NCBI RefSeq assembly: GCF_014529705.1
Contig: NZ_JAANIH010000024.1
Location: 59,885-123,884 of the forward strand
DNA length: 64,000 bases
Direction: 5' to 3'
Source of the DNA: Bradyrhizobium campsiandrae
GTDB taxonomy: Bacteria; Pseudomonadota; Alphaproteobacteria; Rhizobiales; Xanthobacteraceae
The translations under genes were made by a program, and so were the position numbers. A model generated the notes under the pieces. The model saw only the letters and a list, made by a program, of their open reading frames with translations, made no database searches and was not told the DNA's origin. Below, one piece after another: positions 25,522 to 34,054 of the stretch. The first letter of the stretch is position 1, and each line of letters begins with the position of its first letter.

Positions 25522-27060
25522 ATGGCCCGATCCGGCGAGCCGGAGCAAGAGGTGGGGAATCTGGTGCTGGTGCTCGGCGACCAGCTCGACCTCGATAGCG
25601 CCGCGTTCGACGGCTTCGATCCCAGCCGGGACGTTGTGCTGCAAATGGAGGTCATGGAAGAGACCTGCTACATCCCGCAGCACAAGAAGCGCATCGCTTA
25701 CTTCCTCGCATCGATGCGGCATTTCAAGGATGAACTCGCCGCACGCGGGCGGCGCGTCCATTATGTCGAGATCGACGCCCCCGAAAACACTGGCCGCTTC
25801 GAAACCGAGATCGCACGCGCTCAGCAGATGTTCAGGCCGGCGCGCACGATCGTCGTCGAGCCGGGCGACTGGCGGGTGGCCGAAAAGCTGCGCCGGTTGG
25901 TCCAGCCGCCGGAGTTCCGCAGCGACCGCCATTTCCTCTGTTCGCGCGACGAATTCGCGACGTTCGCCGAGCGGCACCCCCGGCCGATCCTGGAAACGTT
26001 CTATCGCGCCATGCGGCGGAAGACCGGCTTGCTGATGGATCGCGAGGGGCACCCGATCGGCGGCGCCTGGAATTTCGATGCCGAGAATCGCAAATCATTC
26101 GGCAAATATAGCCCGCCACTCCCGGCTCGGCCGACCCATGCGCCGGACACAATTACGGCGGGGGTGCTGCGGCTCGTCGCCCGGCGTTTCGCCGACAGCC
26201 CCGGCAAGCTCGACGATTTCAACTTGCCGGTCACGCGTGGCCAAGCGCTGACCCAATTGGACGACTTCGTCGCAAATCGCCTGCCTCTGTTCGGAACCTA
26301 TCAGGACGCGATGCGCTCCGGCGAGCCGTTCCTCTACCACTCGGTTCTGTCAGGACCGCTCAATCTGCACCAGCTGCGCCCGCTGGAGGTCGTCCAATCG
26401 GCTCTGCGAAGCAGGTCCGCGCCATTGAATGCGTTGGAAGGATTTTTGCGTCAGATCATCGGATGGCGAGAATTCGTGCGCGGCATCTATTGGCAGCGCA
26501 TGCCGAACTATGCCGAAGAAAACGCGCTCGGCGCCGAACTTCCAATGCCAAGCTTCTACTGGACCGGCGAGACCGAGATGCGCTGTCTCGCCGAGGCGAT
26601 CGGCCATACCATCGACCATGCCTACGCCCACCACATCGAGCGATTGATGGTCCTCGGCCTGTTCGCCATGCTGCTCGGCGTAAGGCCCTACGATGTTCAT
26701 CGCTGGCACATGTCGATGTTCTGGGACGCGATCGACTGGGTCTCGCTGCCGAACACGCTCGGTATGAGCCAGCATGGTGATGGCGGGATCGTCGGTACGA
26801 AGCCCTACGCGGCGTCGGGCAACTACATCAACCGCATGAGCGATCACTGCCGGTATTGCCGCTTCGATCCCAAGCAGGCCACCGGCGAGAACGCCTGCCC
26901 CTTCACGACGCTGTACTGGAATTTTTTGGACAAGCACCGCAAACGCTTCGCCGGCAACGGACGCATGAAGAACCAATACGCCAATCTCGATCGTAAAGAC
27001 GGTTCGGAGCTGGGCGCGATACGGCGGCAGGCTGCGAAGATCATGGCAGCCGCGACCTGA
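25522..27060 (+). CDS. phrB: iron-sulfur bacterial cryptochrome/(6-4) photolyase (FeS-BCP, PhrB/CryB type)
   Basis: A 512-residue photolyase. The N-terminal Rossmann-like part begins at NLVLVLGDQLD. The helical FAD domain includes RQIIGWREFVRGIYW, YAHHIERLMVLG and GTKPYAASGNYINRMSDHC. Four cysteines, C355, C443, C446 and C459, have the spacing 88-3-13, identical to the [4Fe-4S] ligands of Agrobacterium PhrB as I recall them (350, 438, 441, 454). It repairs (6-4) photoproducts with blue light or acts as a light sensor like CryB. The start is ATG 25522; a GTG at 25510 overlapping the sigma stop is an alternative. It is co-transcribed with the second ECF gene and converges with tspO. Confidence 0.94.
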   Translation: MARSGEPEQEVGNLVLVLGDQLDLDSAAFDGFDPSRDVVLQMEVMEETCYIPQHKKRIAYFLASMRHFKDELAARGRRVHYVEIDAPENTGRFETEIARAQQMFRPARTIVVEPGDWRVAEKLRRLVQPPEFRSDRHFLCSRDEFATFAERHPRPILETFYRAMRRKTGLLMDREGHPIGGAWNFDAENRKSFGKYSPPLPARPTHAPDTITAGVLRLVARRFADSPGKLDDFNLPVTRGQALTQLDDFVANRLPLFGTYQDAMRSGEPFLYHSVLSGPLNLHQLRPLEVVQSALRSRSAPLNALEGFLRQIIGWREFVRGIYWQRMPNYAEENALGAELPMPSFYWTGETEMRCLAEAIGHTIDHAYAHHIERLMVLGLFAMLLGVRPYDVHRWHMSMFWDAIDWVSLPNTLGMSQHGDGGIVGTKPYAASGNYINRMSDHCRYCRFDPKQATGENACPFTTLYWNFLDKHRKRFAGNGRMKNQYANLDRKDGSELGAIRRQAAKIMAAAT

Positions 27061-27068
27061 CGGCCTGC

Positions 27069-27524
27069 TCAATTGAGAATGAAAATGCTGGCATTGAGCA
27101 GGGTCGCGAATGCGACCCAGGCAAAATATGGAACGAACAACAGTGCCGCCGTCCGGTCCGTCGGCCAGCACGCGACGATGAAGCCGACAATCGCCAGCAG
27201 CATCGCGACAATGATGCCGAGTGCGAGGCCGGTGCGATGCCAGGTGAAGAAGATCGGCGACCAGGCGAAGTTGAGCAGCATCTGCACGATCCAGAGCAGC
27301 ATGGCGACGCCGTAGGGTGCCTGCTGCCATATCCGCGCGCCGGCCAGCGCGATCAGGAGGTAAATGACGGACCATACCGGGGCGAAAACCCAGTTCGGCG
27401 GGTTGAACGGCGGCTTCACCAGGCCAGCGTACCAGGGGCCCGGCAGGTTCGTGCTTCCGATCGCGCAGCCGACGCCGAGCACGACGAGAACGAAAACGAT
27501 GGGAGCCGTCAAAGTCGTCCGCAT
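27069..27524 (-). CDS. tspO: TspO/MBR family tryptophan-rich sensory protein
   Basis: A 151-residue membrane protein of five helices. Signature blocks are PGPWYAGLVKPPFNPPNWVFAPVW and LLNFAWSPIFF, with the conserved Trp and Pro residues of the porphyrin- and cholesterol-binding pocket. TspO of Rhodobacter sits in the outer membrane, binds tetrapyrroles and adjusts gene expression to oxygen and light. Its ATG at 27524 lies 36 bases below an ECF-type promoter. This makes it a probable member of the RpoE regulon with the photolyase, which it meets tail to tail. Confidence 0.96.
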   Translation of the reverse strand: MRTTLTAPIVFVLVVLGVGCAIGSTNLPGPWYAGLVKPPFNPPNWVFAPVWSVIYLLIALAGARIWQQAPYGVAMLLWIVQMLLNFAWSPIFFTWHRTGLALGIIVAMLLAIVGFIVACWPTDRTAALLFVPYFAWVAFATLLNASIFILN

Positions 27525-27559
27525 AGCTGCATGACCGCGTGAAAAGGACTTCTGCCCTG

Positions 27560-27589
27560 TCTCAACGCGGGATCAGCAGATTTGGATCA
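27560..27589 (-). promoter_or_regulatory. ECF-type promoter of tspO
   Basis: On the minus strand, TGATCC (27589-27584), 18 bases, TTGAGA (27565-27560). A second TGATCC lies at 27575-27570 within the spacer. The spacing matches that of the three other ECF-type sites in this locus. Confidence 0.55.
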
Positions 27590-27593
27590 CGTC

Positions 27594-28421
27594 TTACTTC
27601 TGCGGGCCCGACAGCGAGATGTCGCGCTCGGCGCGGAAGACGTTGCTGTAGAGATTGGCGATCCACTGCCGGCCGATCTCGGTCTTGTTGAGATAGCCGA
27701 TCTCGGTCTGGATGTGCGGTGCAACGCTATTCCAGTAGAATTGCGGATAGCGGTTGACGATGTCGGCGGGCGAGTCGTAGCCGAGTTGGCGGTTCATGCC
27801 GACCTCCTCGAACTCGTAATAGAGCGCGTTGGCCTTGCGCAGATAATTGGGATCGCCGAGCTGCCCGATGAAGTCGGCGGCGCGCAGGATCGAGGCCTCA
27901 TGGTCGTACTCCTGGCCCTCGCGGGCCGGAAAGCGCGTCCCCTCGATGGCACGGGCGACACGCTCGCTGTCGACGCCACGAATCGGCGGCAGCCGGCGCC
28001 GCACGAACAGCTTCGAGCGGTCGACATGGTACATCATCAGACTGGCATCGGATGCGCCGCGCGGCAGCGACACCTTGGTGCCGGCCTCATCGATAATGAA
28101 ACCGTCTTCGTCATCTTCCGGGAAAAGGCCGCGGACATAGCCGATGTCGTGCGCAAGACAGGCGATCAGGATATGGAGGTAATCTTCCGCCGCAAGGTGC
28201 GCATGAAGATTGCGTCCGGAAAGGATGGCCTGAGCCGCCAGAGTGACCAACATCGTATGCTCGATGTTGTGGTACAGCGCGTCGCTGTTGCCGATACATT
28301 CCATTGCCGTGCGCGTCGACCCCTCGAGCACCCTGGCAGAGACGTCGTCGTACCGGCGACGCATGAACGTACCCAGCATCTTCTCCAGGGTTTCCGCCGC
28401 CAGTCGCGGTAACGTCATCAT
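27594..28421 (-). CDS. HD-domain metal-dependent phosphohydrolase
   Basis: A 275-residue protein with one HD domain. The metal-binding histidines are in YHNIEHTMLV (about 51-60) and CLAHDIGYVRG (about 87-97), with further acidic residues in YDHEASILRAADFIGQL (about 172-190). The HD-type fold hydrolyses nucleotides or phosphoesters, but this subfamily has no known substrate. Two adjacent ATGs (28421 and 28418) precede it and the ribosome site is weak. It sits on the same strand downstream of the TPR-ATP-grasp gene with a 316-base gap. It could belong to that system or stand alone. Confidence 0.87.
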   Translation of the reverse strand: MMTLPRLAAETLEKMLGTFMRRRYDDVSARVLEGSTRTAMECIGNSDALYHNIEHTMLVTLAAQAILSGRNLHAHLAAEDYLHILIACLAHDIGYVRGLFPEDDEDGFIIDEAGTKVSLPRGASDASLMMYHVDRSKLFVRRRLPPIRGVDSERVARAIEGTRFPAREGQEYDHEASILRAADFIGQLGDPNYLRKANALYYEFEEVGMNRQLGYDSPADIVNRYPQFYWNSVAPHIQTEIGYLNKTEIGRQWIANLYSNVFRAERDISLSGPQK

Positions 28422-28737
28422 GGATGCAGCCCCGTCTGTCGGTGGTGTCCCACGGTAACTCCCGACGCTTCATTTTCGTCCTCGACGCAAGCTCAGCATA
28501 GCCCAAACTGGGGCGGCTGGCCAAATGTCGGAACAAAAATACGTAAACATCTCCCATACTGCCGCGCAGCATCACGGTTGCAGTCACGGTTCGCTACAGC
28601 CAGTGATCGGATCCGCGGGCCTGGCCGACCCGGCCAATGGCCGATGGGCAAAGCTTCCTCTGGTGGGAAAACGGCGCGAGAGCCGGATCGGCGCCGCGGT
28701 CGTCCGGGACAGCTGCACGGCGCCGCGGACGGCGGCG
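28422..28737. other. intergenic region with no visible feature
   Basis: These 316 bases lie between the HD-domain gene and the TPR-ATP-grasp gene, both on the minus strand. A reading frame of about 35 codons runs into the HD gene from upstream, but the HD start codons better fit the domain. I see no promoter, terminator or repeat I would defend. Confidence 0.4.
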
Positions 28738-30372
28738 TCAATTCCCCTGCGCAAGGCGCGCGAGCATGCGATCGAACGCGACCTTGATCCTGCGGATATA
28801 AGGGTCCTTGTAGGGAAATTCGGGATTCTGGTCGTGCACCAGCATGGAGGCGTTGACCTCGAACACGACGAGCCGGCCATCGGGGTCGAGGGCGCAATCG
28901 ATGCCGAAATAGTCGAGACCGATGCGATCGCGAATGACTCGCAACGCCCGGTCAAGGGACGCGCCGAAGACCTGCCCGGGCGCGCTCAGGAAGCGCTCCT
29001 CTTCCTCCTGCATCCAGGCGTGATGCGCCATGTCGGTTGCATCGCGATGGAGCTTCCAGTCGCCTCCGATCGCCAGATGATAGGGCAGGATCTCCTCGCC
29101 GATGAACAAGAACCTGTATTTGCGGAAAAAACCGTCGGCGGAGCGATAGTCGACATAATCGATCACGTAGCGGTCATGGTCCGCGTGCGCCGCGAGGAAT
29201 GCCGTCAGCGCCGCGACGTCGGCGAGCTTCTCGAAGACGTCGCCGCCATGCATGCCGGCTTGGCGCGCCAGCACAGGAAAGGCAAGGACGAGGCCACCAG
29301 GGAGCCCCTCGCAGGCCGCAATGCGGATCGTGCGCGGCACGCGACAGCCCTCGACGTCGGCAAGCGCCAGTGCCGTGGCATCGCGCGTGGTGTTCCGGAT
29401 CCTTGCGGGATCGTTGACAACGGGCTTGCCGAGGCTTGCTGCGATCGCGGCAACGAGAGGAAGCACCTCCGCGCCCTGGTCGGCGTCGGAGACGAGGTTG
29501 ACGACGACATCAGCCTCGTCCGCGAGCAGGCTGCCATCGGGCGGGCTACCCGGCAACAGCGAGACAATGCTGGTCTGGTAGGCGCAATCCTTGAACAGAA
29601 ATTCGACCGGCGTGTTGCCGACGAAGGGCGCAAACAACGCCAGCGCGCGGAACGCCGGCGGCGATTTGGCGGCTGGCCTGCGCAGGACCGGATGCGTGTG
29701 CACGGCGCGGGCGTAGGCGGCCTGCGCTGCCTCGAGCTCACCGCGCGCCTGACGGATGGCTCCGACCCAGTAGAAATTCTCGGCCTGCCCGGGAGCCAGC
29801 GCCACGGCCTGCTCGAACTGTATGACCGCCTCGGCGGTCTCGCCGAGCGCGAAGCAGACCTTGCCGAGCTGGCTGCGGAGCTCAGCATCCTCGGGCGTCT
29901 CCTCGAGCAATTCGAGCAACAGCGTCCTTGCGATCGCGAACTGACGGCTCGCCACCAACGCCTCAACCAGATTGGTGCGCGAGGGCCGGTGGCCGGGATT
30001 GCGCCGGAGCGCCTCGAGGTAGAGCGAAATGGCGTCCTGCGTCCGGCCGCTGCGCTGGTGAACAATACCGAGATTGCACCAGCAGGCGACGAGATGCGGC
30101 GCGATCCGCAAGGCGGCCTTGTAGTTCTCGGCCGCCGAGCCGATGTCGTCGCAGAGCATGAAGGCGTTGGCGAGGGCGGCGTGAAGGTCGGCCACGCCGT
30201 CGACCACCACACCGATCGACGCCGTCGCCGCGAGCGCGAGCCCGGCCTGAAAGATCGCGATCGCCCGCTTGATCTCGCCGCTCCGGTAGAGCTCGCGCCC
30301 CGCACGCAGCAAACTGGAAATATCAGGCGCCTCGGCTTGCGACGTCGGGAGGACCATCGATCGTGACGTCAT
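28738..30372 (-). CDS. TPR-repeat protein fused to an ATP-grasp-like ligase domain
   Basis: The product has 544 residues. The first half (about 15-235) is a run of about six TPR units (for example NYKAALRIAPHLVACWCNLGIVHQ and AVIQFEQAVALAPGQAENFYW). The second half (about 245-540) looks like an ATP-grasp fold: a Rossmann-like N-part (DEADVVVNLVSDADQG), a middle block (VIDYVDYRSADGFFRKYRFLF), and a C-terminal metal/ATP block (LDYFGIDCALDPDGRLVVFEVNASMLVHDQ) with the E-x-N pair of ATP-grasp enzymes. Such ligases join a carboxylate to an amine. The substrate is unknown; the TPR part may recruit a protein or peptide. The start is ATG 30372 after GGAGA. It lies 254 bases downstream of a transglutaminase/ATP-grasp cluster of the same strand. 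Confidence 0.82.
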   Translation of the reverse strand: MTSRSMVLPTSQAEAPDISSLLRAGRELYRSGEIKRAIAIFQAGLALAATASIGVVVDGVADLHAALANAFMLCDDIGSAAENYKAALRIAPHLVACWCNLGIVHQRSGRTQDAISLYLEALRRNPGHRPSRTNLVEALVASRQFAIARTLLLELLEETPEDAELRSQLGKVCFALGETAEAVIQFEQAVALAPGQAENFYWVGAIRQARGELEAAQAAYARAVHTHPVLRRPAAKSPPAFRALALFAPFVGNTPVEFLFKDCAYQTSIVSLLPGSPPDGSLLADEADVVVNLVSDADQGAEVLPLVAAIAASLGKPVVNDPARIRNTTRDATALALADVEGCRVPRTIRIAACEGLPGGLVLAFPVLARQAGMHGGDVFEKLADVAALTAFLAAHADHDRYVIDYVDYRSADGFFRKYRFLFIGEEILPYHLAIGGDWKLHRDATDMAHHAWMQEEEERFLSAPGQVFGASLDRALRVIRDRIGLDYFGIDCALDPDGRLVVFEVNASMLVHDQNPEFPYKDPYIRRIKVAFDRMLARLAQGN

Positions 30373-30626
30373 GCGGTCTCCGGCGTGGTCGCCGTGACGG
30401 TGACACGACGACGCGCGATCGCCGGCTGTCCGGCGGCGTCCGTCAGCAATGCAGGATCCTCGACCATGGGTTCGGCTTCAGCAGGAATAACGTGAGCCAA
30501 TATGTCGCGGGACAGGGTTAACGACGCATTAAACGATGGCCGCGCACCGCGGTCGGGACATGCGCAGAAACAAATCTCCCGCACGCCGATGCATTCGTTC
30601 ACAAAGCGAGGCAGTGAAACTACGGA

Positions 30627-31505
30627 TCACTCCACCAGCAGCACGTCGACGGCAACGCCGAGCTTCTGCTTCGGCGAGCCGACGATGATGCCGTCGACCG
30701 GCGAGACGTCGGAGAAGTCGCGAGCGACCGCGAGCACGATGTGGTCGTTGCCGACGAGCAGATCGTTGGTCGGATCGAAATCGATCCAGCCGAGCTCGGC
30801 CCCGCACCACAGCGACACCCAGGCATGGGTGGCGTCGGCGCCCTGCAGGCGCGGCTGGCCCGGCGGCGGAATGGTGCGCAGGTAACCGCTGACATAGGCC
30901 GCCGGCAGGCCAAGCCCACGCAGGCCTGCGATCATGACATGGGCGAAGTCCTGGCAGACGCCGTGGCGCTTGTCGAACACCTCGTTGAGCGGCGTCGAGA
31001 TCACGGTGGCCTTGGGATCGTAGCGAAACTCGGCGCGGATGCGATGCATCAGATCGACCGCGCCCTTGATGATGCCCTCGCCGGGCGCAAAGCTCGACGC
31101 CGCATAGGCACTGACGGGACGCAGAACAGGCACCAGGGGGCTCGCAAAGACATAGCCGACCGGCGAGGATGGCCCGAGGCTCGTGGCCTCGAAGGCGATG
31201 TCGCGGATGCTCTCCCAGGACGGGCTGACGGCGTCGCGCGCCGGCGGCTTGCGCGACACGGAGATACGCGAGCGCGAGTCGATGCGCAAATTGCGGTGCG
31301 CGGCCTCGATCACGACGCTTTCGGTCAGCGTGCCAAAGAAGTCGCGGCGGACGTTGCGCTCGGACGGACGCGGACGGATCTCGACCTTGTGCGAGATCAG
31401 CTCCTGACCGTTGCCGTCCTTCGGCTCCAGCCGCAGCGTGCAGCGGGCGAAGCTGACCGGGCTCTCATATTCGTAGGTGGTGACGTGGCTGATGTCGTAG
31501 ATCAC
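30627..31505 (-). CDS. transglutaminase-like protein (COG1305 type)
   Basis: The 292-residue protein has an N-terminal beta domain (Bact_transglu_N, about 1-85) and a transglutaminase-like core with the triad C184 (HGVCQDFAHV), H227 (DATHAWV) and D244 (WIDFDPTND). It is cytoplasmic, with no signal peptide. The family may hydrolyse or cross-link amide bonds in peptides. The start is a GTG at 31505 that overlaps the stop of the ATP-grasp/alpha-E gene (GTGA), so translation is coupled. It is the third gene of the cluster with the 841-residue and DUF2126 proteins. Confidence 0.92.
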   Translation of the reverse strand: MIYDISHVTTYEYESPVSFARCTLRLEPKDGNGQELISHKVEIRPRPSERNVRRDFFGTLTESVVIEAAHRNLRIDSRSRISVSRKPPARDAVSPSWESIRDIAFEATSLGPSSPVGYVFASPLVPVLRPVSAYAASSFAPGEGIIKGAVDLMHRIRAEFRYDPKATVISTPLNEVFDKRHGVCQDFAHVMIAGLRGLGLPAAYVSGYLRTIPPPGQPRLQGADATHAWVSLWCGAELGWIDFDPTNDLLVGNDHIVLAVARDFSDVSPVDGIIVGSPKQKLGVAVDVLLVE

Positions 31506-34027
31506 GCCAGCCCCGTCAGCTTTTCCGGCCGGCTCGCATTCGGACCATGCGGGAAATAGTGCAGCCCGATCGCCTCGGCGAGGCTGAGCAGATCCTGCTC
31601 CAGCGCGAACAGCGTCTTGACCTCCAGCTTCTCGGCCTCGGCCGTGGCCAGCATGGACTGTATCGCCACCGCAAGCCGCTGCGGCCGTTCGATCAGACCG
31701 TGCTCCTTCAAGCTCGGAAGGGCCGCAATATGCTCGTTCAGGGTCGCGACCTGGAACGCCACCGAGCGCGGATTGTAGCTGTCGAGCACCGCGAGGTCGC
31801 GGACCGGCGCCAGGATCGGCGCCAGCAAATAACGCGAGCGATAGGTGATCTGGGAATCCACCAGCGTCAGAAGGATATCGAGATCCTCGTCGTCGGCCTC
31901 GTCATAGGCAAACTGCCGGGCAAAACGCGCCGTGTTGATGGCGCGTTCGGCGCGGCGTCCGATATCGAGGAAGCGCCAGCCGGCGGCGCGGTTCATGTTC
32001 TCCTGCGCCAGCCCTGCGAAGCTCGCCAGCTCCTGCAAGGTCAGCTCGGCCGCGCTCAGCACGCTGTCGTCGTCCTCGACCTCGTAGGACAGCCGCTCCG
32101 CCATCTCGATGATGACCTGCCAGGCATCCGGCGACAGCCGCTCGCGCAGGGAGGTGGCGGTGCGTTGCGCCGCGCGCACCAGCGACAGCGCCGAGCCGAA
32201 ACGCGCCTCGCTCTGCAGCGCTTCGGCGACGATGCGCCCCGGCGCCGCGCGCGAGGTCTGCGAGATCGCGCCCCATGTCACCAGCAGGCGCTGGATCCGT
32301 TCGGCCGATTGCAGCGAGGCCGCGGTGCCCTTGTTGGGCCCGCTCGGCGAGCCCAACGCGCGCACCAGCCGCAGCGTCGCTTCGGCGCGCTCGAGATAGC
32401 GGCCGAGCCAGAACAGATTGTCGGCGGCACGGCTCGGCAGCACGCCGGCGATGCGGCGGATCCGCACCTTGTCGGTCGCCGGCAGCAGCGAGGCGGTCGA
32501 GACCTTCTTCTCCGAGACCACCCAGACGTCGGCCGCACGCGCGCCGTCACCCATCGACACCGCGCGCGCATCGGCCTGCTCGGCGATCCGGCAGAAGCCG
32601 CCCGGCATGATGGCCCAGCCATCAGGCGTTGCCGCCGCAAACACCCGCAGCACGAAGGGGCGCGGCGTGAGCTGCCCCTGCTCCCACACCGGCATGGTGG
32701 AGAGCCGCACCACCTCCTGGCCGACATAATCCATGCCGCGCGCGCTGATGGCCTCGACCAGGCGCTGATGGCCTGCTCCATCGAGCTCGCTCGCCAGCAC
32801 CGGTCCGTTGCGGTCGAAGCCGGGCACGCCGCGCTGGTAGGCGCCTTCGATCGCGACCTCGTCGAGGCGCGACAACACCTCGTCACGCGCCGACTTCTGG
32901 CCGCACCACCAGGTCGCGATATGCGGCATCTTCAGATCTTCGCCGAGCAGGCGGCGGCTGAGCGCCGGCAGGAAGCCGAGCAGTGCCCGCGCCTCCAGGA
33001 CGCCCGAGCCCGGCATGTTGGCGACGACGACGCCGTCCTTGCGCAGCACGTCGATCAGGCCGGGCACGCCGAGATGCGAGGAGGCATCGAGCTCCAGCGG
33101 ATCGAGCGAATTGGAATCGACGCGGCGCAGCAGCACGTCGAGCCGCTTGAGGCCGGCAACGGTGCGGATATGGACCCTGTTGTCGCTGACGGCGAGATCG
33201 TCGCCCTCGACCAGCAGGAAGCCGAGATAGCGCGCCAGCGTCGCATGCTCGAAATAGGTTTCGCTGAAACTGCCGGGCGTGAGCACGCCGATCCGCGGCT
33301 CGTCACGATCGGCGCGCGCGCGCAGACTATCGCGGAACGCCTCGAAGAACGGCGCGACGCGCGGCACGTTCATCGACTTGTAGAGATCGGAAAAGGCGCG
33401 CGACAGCACCAGACGATTTTCCAGCGCGTAGCCCGCGCCCGACGGCGCCTGCGTACGGTCGCCGAGCACCCACCAGCGGCCATCAGGCCCCCGGCCGACG
33501 TCGGCGGCATAGATCGAAAGGTAGCGCCCACCCGGCGGCGGCACGCCGCAGACGGCGCGCAGATATTCGGGACTGCCGGCGATCGCGCCGGCGGGCAGCG
33601 CGCCCTCCGCGACCAGCCGCCCCTCGCCATAGATGTCGCGCAGCACGAGCTCGAGCAGCTCGGCGCGCTGAGTGATGCCGGCGGAGAGCTGCTTCCAGTC
33701 GGCCTCGTCGATCAGGAGCGGAAGATGGCTGAGCGACCACGGCCGGTCGGCGGAGTCGCCGGGCGCACGATAGGTGACGCCGGCCTCGCGGAGGTGACGG
33801 TCGGCCATGCCAAAGCGCCGTTCGACCTCGTCGGGCGCGAGCGCGCCGAAGGCGTCGAAGAAGCGGCCCCAGACCGCGCGCGGAGCCCCATCGGCCCCGA
33901 GAAATTCGTCGGGAATGCCGGGCAGGCGGCGATAATCGCGGACCCATTGCGCGAGGCGGCGCTGGCCGTCGCGCTGACTTTGCGCCTTACCCGCCTTGTC
34001 GTCCTGTTCGGCTGCCCCCTCGCCCAT
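31502..34027 (-). CDS. circularly permuted ATP-grasp fused to alpha-E domain
   Basis: An 841-residue fusion. Residues about 30-490 match the COG2308 type: a helical N-part, then a circularly permuted ATP-grasp core with RIGVLTPGSFSETYFEH, LVEGDDLAV, NMPGSGVLEARALLGFLP and the arginine-rich block PRPFVLRVFAAA. Residues about 520-835 match the alpha-E (COG2307) helical domain with RAADNLFWLGRYLERAE and DIGRRAERAINTAR. In most bacteria these are separate neighbouring genes, so the fusion is direct evidence that the two work together. Such ATP-grasp proteins are predicted amide ligases or amidoligases. The start ATG 34027 follows GGAGAGG. It lies 27 bases below the DUF2126 gene and overlaps the transglutaminase gene. 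Confidence 0.93.
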   Translation of the reverse strand: MGEGAAEQDDKAGKAQSQRDGQRRLAQWVRDYRRLPGIPDEFLGADGAPRAVWGRFFDAFGALAPDEVERRFGMADRHLREAGVTYRAPGDSADRPWSLSHLPLLIDEADWKQLSAGITQRAELLELVLRDIYGEGRLVAEGALPAGAIAGSPEYLRAVCGVPPPGGRYLSIYAADVGRGPDGRWWVLGDRTQAPSGAGYALENRLVLSRAFSDLYKSMNVPRVAPFFEAFRDSLRARADRDEPRIGVLTPGSFSETYFEHATLARYLGFLLVEGDDLAVSDNRVHIRTVAGLKRLDVLLRRVDSNSLDPLELDASSHLGVPGLIDVLRKDGVVVANMPGSGVLEARALLGFLPALSRRLLGEDLKMPHIATWWCGQKSARDEVLSRLDEVAIEGAYQRGVPGFDRNGPVLASELDGAGHQRLVEAISARGMDYVGQEVVRLSTMPVWEQGQLTPRPFVLRVFAAATPDGWAIMPGGFCRIAEQADARAVSMGDGARAADVWVVSEKKVSTASLLPATDKVRIRRIAGVLPSRAADNLFWLGRYLERAEATLRLVRALGSPSGPNKGTAASLQSAERIQRLLVTWGAISQTSRAAPGRIVAEALQSEARFGSALSLVRAAQRTATSLRERLSPDAWQVIIEMAERLSYEVEDDDSVLSAAELTLQELASFAGLAQENMNRAAGWRFLDIGRRAERAINTARFARQFAYDEADDEDLDILLTLVDSQITYRSRYLLAPILAPVRDLAVLDSYNPRSVAFQVATLNEHIAALPSLKEHGLIERPQRLAVAIQSMLATAEAEKLEVKTLFALEQDLLSLAEAIGLHYFPHGPNASRPEKLTGLA

Positions 34028-34054
34028 GCGCCTCTCCCTGCCCCACCATCATAC

